Below, piece after piece: positions 56,230 to 64,000 of a stretch of DNA of 64,000 nucleotides (positions are counted from its first letter, which is position 1; each line of letters opens with the position of its first letter). Under the pieces are notes generated by a model. It had not been told where the DNA came from and did no database searches. It saw only the letters and a program-made list of their open reading frames with translations. Source of the stretch: Tethya wilhelma (lineage: Eukaryota > Porifera > Demospongiae > Tethyida > Tethyidae); the NCBI GenBank assembly GCA_964030475.1, contig CAXIPT010000005.1, positions 1,334,741 through 1,398,740 on the forward strand, in the 5' to 3' direction. The translations under genes and the position numbers were made by a program.

Positions 56230-59200
56230 ATGAATCTTGAACTTTTACGTAAGTCAAAAGTAGTAGCTAGAATGCATATCTTTCCATTGGTTTTCTGTTA
56301 CCAATTTCTTCATGCGTCTACAGAAACGGTAGACCAAAGCTACCCTGAGGTGCGTATTATATAGAATACTATACAGATTCGCAAATACTATAGTGTTTTA
56401 CGTTGCTCTGCAGCATAACGACGGTATTCTGGATTCTGGTAGTGAGGCATTGACGTGTTCTTTCAACAGACGTGGCACCCTACTTGCTGTTGGCTGCAAC
56501 GATGGTCGTATTGCTGTGTGGGACTTCATGACCCGTGGTATTGCCCGCATCTGCAGTGCACACATTCACCCCATCACCTCACTGAGGTATAGTAGGATGT
56601 TGGTCGGATTTTTGAGCTCATTTCCATCTCTTTTTCTGTTTGTTTGTTTGTTCTCCAGTTGGAACAGAAGTGGTCACAAGCTGCTCAGCTCCTCTACAGA
56701 TTGGAATGTGATTCTCTGGGATATTGCGTCTGGCGAAGTCGACCTCAAATTCCGATTTCCATCTCCCGTTCTCAAGGCCCAATTCCATCCCAGAAACGCG
56801 TATGTACTGCTACTACTATTGATCACTGATACTGTTAGTTGTACTTGAGTTTACTTCATGGCAATGTAGTATCATGGGTATTATAGCCATAATATCCATG
56901 GTAGTATATATGTGAATTTAATGTGCAGCAATGTGTTCTTGGTGTGTCCCATGAAGAATGTCCCTGTGCTCGTGAAGAGACGGAGTAATGGGGACTACAA
57001 GCACACACCTCTGCCAACAGATGGAGAGGTATGCTGTGGCATTATAGTCTTAATTTTGACTGTGTGTTTAATCTGTGAATGATGTGTGTTTCATTGCAGC
57101 CAGAGTTGAATATTGTGGCCAGTTTTGATAGACGAGGAGAGAGGATTGTCACAGGCAGCTCCAAAGGGAAGGTATAGTACCAGGGACTCTCTGTGTTATG
57201 TACGTATGAACAAATGAAAGTATCGTTATAGAGGTTCTCTGTTTTATGTATACATGTATGTATACAGGAAGATAGATATACGCAGTTATGATAGCAGCTT
57301 TACGTAATTGCACCCACTCTATATGGCTTGTTTCCCTGATTGTATGATGATCATTTGTGTACGTTCATTTGTGTTTTTAAGTCAGTCGTTAATTTCCCCT
57401 TTCCTTGAATTCCTTGTTTTTAATTCACTCTTTCCTCTCCTTGTCTGTGTGTACTCATTTGACAGGTGCTCATTATTGATAGCAAATCTCTCAAGGTGTT
57501 GAAGTCGTTCAAGATCACTGGAATGGCTATCAAGACCATTGAATTTGCTCGGAGGGGAAGGTACTAACACAATGTAACACTGCGTAATGCTGACACCAAT
57601 TTGACATTGCAGTAACTTTGTCATCAACTCGGCCGATCGTGTCATTCGAGTGTTCGACATTGATGAGATCGTGAAGAACATTGACGATGAGGTGGAAGCA
57701 TTACAACGACTTCAAGATCTCGTCAACAGGTTAGCTAGGGGAAAATCTTCTCTAGGAAAGATTTTAGAAAACTATTAGATGAAGATAAGAGATTCGCTTA
57801 CAAATTCAACCTGTATGCTATCTCTAACATTCCTAACAGGAAATGGCTTTTCCCTCTTTATGTGTATTATATATTCATGAGGGAGGGAGCTTTCAGCTGC
57901 ACATAGTCCCTGTAAACTTTACAATCTAATCTAGTGTTTTTGATGGTGAGTTGTCTGTCTTCCTGTTTATTATCTCAGGACTCAGTGGAAGAAGTGCACC
58001 TTCTCTGGCGATGGTGAATTCATCGTGGCTGGCTCCCACCGTCAACACCAGCTGTACATCTGGGACAGAGCCACTGGATCGCTGGTCAAGATGCTGACTG
58101 GACAAAAAGGAGAGACACTCTTGGACATAGCTGTGAGCTTGAAGCATGCTACATCTCTACTTCCTTCTCTTCATACTATTACTCATTTTTTTGCCAAATT
58201 TACCCACTATACGGTAGTCAAAATAAGATGGTGACTGAAACATTGTTTCAGGAGAAGAAATAGTATAAAGAGAAGGCTTAATTTAATTGCACGCACAGCA
58301 TTGTTTATATGGGTGCACGTGCATATAAAACTGTTTGTTGATTTTTAATTTGCTGATTTGAAGAAGAATTGCCAAATTTAATTCTCACCAAATTTACCAA
58401 TTATACGGTATAATATTGTGTGTACTCTTCTTCCTTACAGTGGCATCCTGTTCGTCCAGTCATCCTCTCTATCTCCAATGGTGTGGTGAACGTGTGGTCT
58501 CAGACCCACGTCGAACTCTGGAGTGCCTTTGCACCAAATTTCAAGGAATTGGATGAAAATGAAGAGTACGAAGAGAGAGAGGATGAATTTGATATTGTAC
58601 GTGGTCTGTAGAGATTACTAGAGATTACTGACTATGCTTTGCAGATTACTAGAAATTACTAACAATGTTACAGGAAGATGAAGACAGTGTGTTAAAGAGA
58701 GAGAAGGAGAGAGCTGGAGACAGCGACGATGAGATTAATATTGTCACAGTCCAACCCATACCAGCATTCTGCAGCAGGTGAAGAGATCACACACACACAC
58801 ACTCACACACAATCCATTGGCTAGCTACATTATATTCATCAGTATGGTGTGATATCAAAATGAACTCTATATAGTGATGAAGATGAAAGTGAAACTCTCG
58901 ATTGGCTACCAATGGCGCCTGAAATTGAAGACCCTGAGGAGCCTGGCTGGGGACAACTAGAGGTGAACTTACCAACACACTTTCAACTGCTATCTTTACA
59001 CTAGATTGATGAGTGTATTGTAAATATAACATTATGTGTGTGTCCTTCTTTCATGCAGCCTGGTTTGAATGAGCTCCCAGTGTCTGCCACCAGTGCTGGT
59101 CGGAAGAGAGATGCAGAGAATGGGGAAAATGCAGATCCCGACACGAAACCACCCGAACCCAAACAACCTCGCACCATTGAAATTGAAATCCCTAGCAACA

Positions 59201-59725
59201 AACAAGAGAACGCGAAACAAAATACAGGTATCAAGTACTATATTATTAGCCTCGCCCCAAGCTGCTCCATTTTGAAAATAGGTGGGAGAGGTGGGGGACG
59301 AGGCTACTGTATATCCTTGTAAACTTAATTCTCATGTGCTAATTTTTTATTCCAAAGATGTCAAATCAGACAAAAAGGGACATAAGAACGCCACCAAGAG
59401 CTCTGGAGACAATAAAGAAACCCAACCCCCAACTCAAGAGAGTGTTACTGATGATACTACTGCAAGCAACAAAGATCAGTCATGTGTTGACAAAAAAGAG
59501 TCTCCTCAGACATCAATGGCTGCTACTGTGGAGGAGGAGAAACCAAGTGGTGAGGTGTTTGGCAAAGAGCAGCCAACCTCTGAAGAAATAAAGACAGACG
59601 AACAAGAAACTGTCGCTGATGAAAAGGAAGATGATAAGACTCCTCCTTCAGAAGCTGAAGAGACTTCACAAGCTGAACTAACACCCCAACAAGCAAGTTC
59701 TAAACACGAAGTAACCTCATCCTAA
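56230..59725 (+). CDS. RBBP5: RbBP5, WD40 core subunit of SET1/MLL H3K4 methyltransferase complexes
   Basis: Fourteen exons: 56230-56248, 56324-56349, 56414-56586, 56659-56799, 56929-57028, 57100-57171, 57466-57560, 57613-57729, 57979-58132, 58441-58596, 58674-58777, 58875-58962, 59059-59227, 59358-59725. They sum to 1,782 nt (593 aa), all GT-AG. The start [15 protein letters not shown] and [16 protein letters not shown] are very close to animal RbBP5. The WD40 propeller spans about 20-330. It is followed by the acidic [20 protein letters not shown] segment, which in known RbBP5 proteins binds Ash2L and activates the SET domain, then PAFCSSDEDESE and a low-complexity Glu/Lys/Thr tail. The protein is nuclear. 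The tail is longer than and unlike the vertebrate one (human is 538 aa). Confidence 0.96.
59248..59306. repeat. Short inverted repeat in RbBP5 intron 13
   Basis: TAGCCTCG and CGAGGCTA face each other about 45 bp apart, with CCCC and GGGG just inside. The ends resemble the TAGTCTCG end of the 61,043 palindrome, so both may belong to one family of tiny inverted-repeat elements. Confidence 0.4.
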
Positions 59726-59740
59726 GTTAATTCATCCATA

Positions 59741-59746
59741 AATAAA
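59741..59746 (+). terminator. Poly(A) signal of RbBP5
   Basis: AATAAA lies 16 bp after the RbBP5 stop codon, implying a very short 3' UTR. The converging FN3 gene ends at 59,880, so the two 3' ends are about 150 bp apart. Confidence 0.6.
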
Positions 59747-59879
59747 AATAAGATTTGTTTTTTACGTGATAGTCAAGCCAACAACAATATAAAAAGTAAC
59801 CAAAAATTCAATACATGCATCTGGGAGTCTGCGTATATAAAACACATAATATGATGGTGATACAGTACATGTAATCAGC

Positions 59880-60532
59880 TCAGATCAGACCACTCAGTAG
59901 CAAAGTAGCAGAGATGATCAGTACGATGGGACTGCTTTTAACCATACCTGTAAACGTATATGTGTGTATGTGTACACGGATGTGAAGTGAATGTGTGTGC
60001 CGAATGCTTAAATATACAGGTACCTATAACCTCTGTGAAGATACTTACTTGCATCGTTTCCAGGGTTAAGTCCTTGTGGGTTTTGAGGGCTTGGCTCTGT
60101 TTCAGTCTGAGGGGTTGACCCTGCATACACGATTGTCAAGGTTATCACCGCAGATAGTATTATCTTACAGTGTTTGCATTTTGTGTTCTTTGTGCATTTT
60201 GCATGCATACCTGTTTCAATAGCAAAGAAAGTATTAGATGACCCTATATTGTTTCTTGCTCTAATGAGGACAGCGTATCTGGTATCAGGCATGAGATTCT
60301 CAAATGTGTATTCAAATTCCATTCCATTCATGGCTCCCTCGATATTGGGAAGGTAGATGTTTTCAGGAGGGAAGGTCAGTGGCCCGGCATCAGCTGTGTC
60401 ATCCGCATTTAGCTCTTCTTTCCATTGGATTGTCATGTCTTCCAGTGGGCGAAAGCCATAGCAGAGTAGGTTCCAAGTTGCCGTTACAGAAGTTAAGTTT
60501 GTAAACGTTTGGTTGAAGTTGTCATAAGTTGG

Positions 60533-60586
<54 letters not shown>

Positions 60587-60620
60587 ATGTATGTATGTAT
60601 GCGTGCGTGTGCGTGTGTGC

Positions 60621-60663
<43 letters not shown>

Positions 60664-61587
60664 CATGTGTGTGTGTGTGTGTGTGTCTATTGTTCAACTT
60701 CTAACTTACGTGGACTCTTGCCTGCCTCCCACCTCAATGAGTAAGCCAAACCTAAAACATTTTCTGCTTGAGTTAGTATATCAAACTCGTAAGTGTCTCC
60801 CGGAATCAATCCAATAAACTGATGTATGACTGCAGTTGCTTCTATCCTGGTTATAAGGCCCGGTGTGGAGGAATCTTCATCTTGAAATCTAACAAACAGG
60901 TCTGTGACTGGTACTGAGGCATTGTTGAAGATCCATCTCAACTGTAGTGTGGATCCAACCACAGTTTGTGGGAAAGCATCGATTATCACTGGTCCTTTAA
61001 GAAGAAAAGAAACGAAAAAGGAAATTAAAAACAATACAAATGATAGTCTCGCACGTAGCCAGACCCCTTTCACTCTGCCTGGCTACACGAGACTATAACA
61101 AAAGAATGATAAAGTGGTTACAGTATATGCCATGCTTTGATTGGTTCCTATAGACTCTGCATCGTGATTCTTACCACACTGCCTGCATTCGTCATTGAAG
61201 GTGTAGTACACATCAATGGTGGTGTTGGCTCTTGAGCAGCACTCGGCATAGCTCAACTCGGTTCCATTTCCACTGCACATATCCGACCCAGCATCATGGC
61301 ACATTACTGGGGTGTCTGTAAGATACACAGTCTTAGCACATTGTCGTACAGGCTTGGCTATGTTAACATAATATTATAGGTACACTAGCTAGGTACACAG
61401 TATCAGCACATTGACATACAAATTCAGCTATTCGTATTGTATGACATGCATCAGGTGGTTGAGTTTGATTCAATTCATGCTGCTTTATTCTCTTACTTTG
61501 AGCTCCACACTGCTGCCATCCTTGGAGGGACATCACACTGAGAAACACTAGGCAAATGAGATTCACTCTTACTGTTAATGTCTCCAT
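59880..61587 (-). CDS. Surface protein with two fibronectin-III domains and a hydrophobic C-terminal anchor
   Basis: Exons 61497-61587, 61175-61315, 60710-60994, 60211-60534, 60049-60120, 59880-59947 (981 nt, 326 aa). All internal introns are phase 1, typical of shuffled extracellular domains. The signal peptide is METLTVRVNLICLVFLSVMS. Exon 2 is a small Cys-rich segment (CHDAG, CSGNG, AECCSRAN, CRQC). Exon 3 is the first FN3 domain (PVIIDAFPQTVVGSTLQLRW onward). Exon 4 is the second (LTSVTATWNLL, TRYAVLIRARN). Exon 5 is a Pro/Thr/Gln linker. The last exon ends SSPIVLIISATLLLSGLI then stop, a hydrophobic tail with no cytoplasmic residues, which suggests a GPI signal. Function is probably adhesion or recognition; no ligand can be named. 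Confidence 0.82.
60535..60690. repeat. Long TG microsatellite directly upstream of an FN3-gene acceptor
   Basis: (TG)n with TATG and GCGTG interruptions. On the minus strand it is (CA)n and runs straight into the acceptor CACACAG of exon 4. Confidence 0.9.
61043..61096. repeat. 54-bp palindromic element
   Basis: ATAGTCTCGCACGTAGCCAG is followed after 16 bp by CTGGCTACACGAGACTAT, its near-perfect reverse complement. It lies in the intron between exons 2 and 3 of the FN3 gene. It could be a minimal MITE or a hairpin remnant. Confidence 0.7.
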
Positions 61588-62069
61588 TATTGAAAGCTTG
61601 AATGTTCCCAACTCTTGAAGCTATATAGTCTATTGGGTGGATAAAAAAATTATAACTTGGCCACTGAGTCAGCTGTAAGAGAGATAGATAGTGTGGAATG
61701 AATGCTGTTGTGCAACTATAACCATAAGTTGCACTGAAATTGGGACAATATTGATGCATTGCAATTAATGGTGGATACGTAGTACACCAACACTCGGACG
61801 GTACCAGGAGACGTCCATCTCAGCTTACCGAGATGAGCATTCTCGCAGGACGAGTTGTTGCCACAATATTGCGCACAAGGTGGGTGGAGCTATATTCACG
61901 CATGCGCAATGCGCACTACAAATCATATGACGTCATTATCCGTACAGGGTTAATTTTCGTACTCCATTTATATTATGACATGTATACATAAAGTTGCTAC
62001 ATAAAAATTATCTCTAGTGTTTTGGGTATCAACCTATACATCACATCAATTCAAGTGTGTGTGCGTGCC
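61588..62069 (-). promoter_or_regulatory. Upstream region of the FN3 gene with NRF1-like and CRE sites
   Basis: Between the FN3 gene start and the next gene's 3' end. GCATGCGCA (61,900-61,908), an NRF1-type site, is followed by GCGCA, and a perfect CRE TGACGTCA lies at 61,928-61,935. These are about 310-350 bp before the FN3 ATG and the local CpG content is raised. They are the best promoter candidates for that gene; the rest of the stretch shows nothing else. Confidence 0.5.
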
Positions 62070-62075
62070 TTTATT
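62070..62075 (-). terminator. Poly(A) signal of the receptor-tail gene
   Basis: TTTATT on the plus strand (AATAAA on the minus) lies about 157 bp after the stop codon, a normal 3' UTR length. Confidence 0.5.
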
Positions 62076-62231
62076 ATTATAATAGTATTATATATACAAT
62101 GACAAAAAAATCATAACTTAAAAAGGAGATGATTTCAGCTAAAAAAAAAAGAGATCTAACAATACAATAGTTAATAATTAACTCATAATAAGAGGAGTGG
62201 CACAAACATCATAAGAGTTGGTAGTCGTTGG

Positions 62232-63741
62232 CTACACCAGTGTAGCGGCGGTCTGGGCCTTGTCGTCACCCTCACCAGAGGCAGCTGGAGGGGGAGCAAC
62301 CACAGCTACTGCATCAGCCTCCTTCTCTGGAGCCTTCTTGAAGTTGTCAATGATGGCATATTCAACCTAGACACAATTATATACAGTTGAGGAATGTTAA
62401 TGATTTGTGAGGAGTGGTTGGTATTGTGTTGTACATGGAAATCAGAGACAAACTATTTAATTCAACTACTGCCTCTTGTTGTATCAGTGTATTGTTTTAG
62501 TTTAGTGGGATGTCGATGTATACAAGCTTGTGAGCTTGTACGCTTTGATGTAAATTGTATCTGTATCATTTGCAGGGGAAGAAGACCCATACGACATGTA
62601 GATACACAGTCTAACTACAGTTCCAACACTACCAACAGCCAGTGCTTAATCCAGTACATCGATTTAGGATAGATTTTACTCACTCTTTCTTCCGTTTCAA
62701 CTAGTTTTTCTTGGTCTGTGGGCGTCTTTGGTCCCTGGGCACTAGGGGGCCGGAAGGTCTCCAGGTCAGCATAATGCAACTCAGGCTGTAGAGATTGAAA
62801 GGCAATATATAGGTAATACGACTGGTATGAGCTTATGGTGTAATAATAATTAATATTGGTATGGATGGTGCATACTGAGAGAGAGTGGGATATCAATTAG
62901 ATCTATTAGTGTTTACGCAGTCACGATCATTGCTGAGAGTGTGGGAGTGCATAAGACTCAGTGGATTGTGAAAACACATCTCTCACGATTGGCTGTCTCT
63001 AATTGAAACTCAACTATTCATTCTGCATGCTTTCACAATAGATAGATATACAAAACTGCTTTAATCTTGAAAGATAAAGCTCCCAGTCACAACCACAATA
63101 AAAATACTACTTACTATTACTACAAGTTATGAAATGAGGTCAAATGCCTCAAACTAAAACCCAATTTATACTCACACCAATATTACACATAACAGATAGA
63201 TTGAACTTTACTTGCTGGAATGGACATGGAGGAGAGACTATTTTGAAGCTACAAACACCAAATTGTTATATTTATACAGTCTGGATGACAAATGGGTTAA
63301 ATGCCTCAAACTAGAACCAATCTACACTCAGACCAATGTTACACATAATTATGATAAGAATGCACACACTGGTAGATAGACCAACTTCACTTGCTGGAAT
63401 GGGCATTATGGGCCATCCATGGAAGAGAGACTTGTTTGAAGCTACACACACCAAACTTTTATATTTATACAGTCTGGATGGACTCACCTTTTCATTGGGG
63501 TCTCTGCTATAATTGTTGTTGCTGCTTCTCTGAAGGTCCTCTCCAATGTCAACATCTCCTACATGTACCTCTGAGATGGTGACTCCACCACCACCAGTAG
63601 CACTATCACCACCAGAGTAACGGACCCTGTTTGTGAGTGGTGTGTGGTTGTGTTAGCAGTTTGATAAACTCAGTTTGTGTTGTTACAAAAGGTGTTTTGG
63701 TATTTCTTACTTCTTCTCTCCTGGCTTATAGCTACCACGAT
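62232..63741 (-). CDS. C-terminal part of a receptor-like protein with tyrosine-motif tail (5' end outside window)
   Basis: The last four exons are 63711-63741, 63488-63626, 62684-62785 and 62232-62366 (stop TAG at 62,232-62,234), all GT-AG with matching phases. The visible 135 or so residues are hydrophilic, with no membrane segment. They run DRGSYKPGEKKVRYSGG, a Gly/Ser stretch, VHVGDVDIGEDLQR, then LHYADLETFRPP and EERVEYAIIDNF, then an Ala/Pro/Glu-rich end. LHYADL and VEYAII fit the I/V/L-x-Y-x-x-L/I/V pattern of phosphotyrosine (ITIM-like) motifs used by SH2-phosphatase-binding receptor tails. A cytoplasmic tail is inferred; the ectodomain lies to the right. Confidence 0.7.
62786..63125. 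other. Intron sequence of the receptor-tail gene
   Basis: Unremarkable intron between the 62,684 and 63,488 exons. Apart from the tandem duplication that follows, nothing is seen. Confidence 0.5.
63126..63482. repeat. Imperfect tandem duplication in an intron of the receptor-tail gene
   Basis: Two adjacent copies, about 63,126-63,288 and 63,289-63,482, share AAATGCCTCAAACTA, the ACACTCAGACCAATGTTACA-type string, CTTGCTGGAATGG, GAAGCTACA and TTTATACAGTCTGGATG. The second copy is about 30 bp longer. It is non-coding. Confidence 0.8.
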
Positions 63742-63745
63742 CTGC

Positions 63746-63748
<3 letters not shown>

Positions 63749-63780
<32 letters not shown>

Positions 63781-63781
63781 N

Positions 63782-63834
<53 letters not shown>
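63749..63834. repeat. (CA)n/(GA)n compound microsatellite with one unknown base
   Basis: CA units run to 63,780, a single N stands at 63,781, then GA units follow to about 63,834. The N probably marks an unresolved join between the two repeat tracts. Confidence 0.9.
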
Positions 63835-63840
<6 letters not shown>

Positions 63841-63968
63841 CGCAGACTCTCATCAATTACAGTAAGAGGTTGATATGTTTTGTACACAGAAAATGTCCAA
63901 ATAAAGCCAGCCCACTTCAAATTGACCACAATCCAAAATAGGTCCAACCACACACATAAACACAACAA

Positions 63969-64000
63969 GAGACACACACACACACACACACACACACACA
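63969..64000. repeat. (AC)n microsatellite at the right edge
   Basis: Uninterrupted AC units run to the window end and probably beyond. Confidence 0.9.

Overview
The window is eukaryotic genomic DNA from an animal, most likely an early-branching one such as a demosponge. That placement is inference. It rests on spliced genes with many short GT-AG introns, an animal-like RbBP5 gene, fibronectin-III and signalling-tail receptor genes, genes nested inside introns, CA/GT microsatellites and small inverted-repeat elements. Nothing bacterial or viral was seen.

The minus strand from 55,915 to beyond base 1 is dominated by one enormous gene. It has a signal peptide (55,837-55,915) followed by hundreds of Cys-rich CPxGxxC modules of the ephrin-receptor-like/GCC2-GCC3 kind. 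I traced 32 exons by hand, and every intron phase is consistent. The 32nd exon is a single open frame of 24,271 nt that is still open at the left edge. The visible coding length is 33,664 nt, or more than 11,200 residues, with no C-terminus in view.

The 17.2-kb intron between exons 12 and 13 (31,190-48,368) holds a nested cluster of seven-transmembrane receptor genes resembling the cAMP-receptor/GPR157-like group. Six look intact: five on the minus strand and one on the plus strand. Four nearly full-length copies are broken, by a 12-bp-TIR insertion, a TM1-2 deletion, a ~22-nt deletion and a single TGG-to-TAG nonsense change. At least three more are fragments. A second nested gene, on the plus strand at 51,919-52,680, encodes a predicted secreted protein inside the intron between exons 5 and 6. 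A foldback transposon with a 7-8 bp target duplication sits in the intron between exons 9 and 10.

To the right, RbBP5 (56,230-59,725, plus, 14 exons, 593 aa; a core subunit of SET1/MLL H3K4 methyltransferases) is divergent from the giant gene across a ~315-bp shared promoter region. Tail-to-tail with it lies a small minus-strand gene (59,880-61,587) for a probably lipid-anchored or membrane-anchored surface protein with two fibronectin-III domains. The right edge holds the last four exons of another minus-strand gene, whose product ends in a tyrosine-motif tail resembling a receptor cytoplasmic domain.

Cell-surface and secreted proteins therefore fill most of the window. The giant Cys-rich protein is probably extracellular, and the nested 7TM family looks like a fast-turnover set of chemosensory or signalling receptors. 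Whether the two are functionally linked cannot be told from sequence alone.
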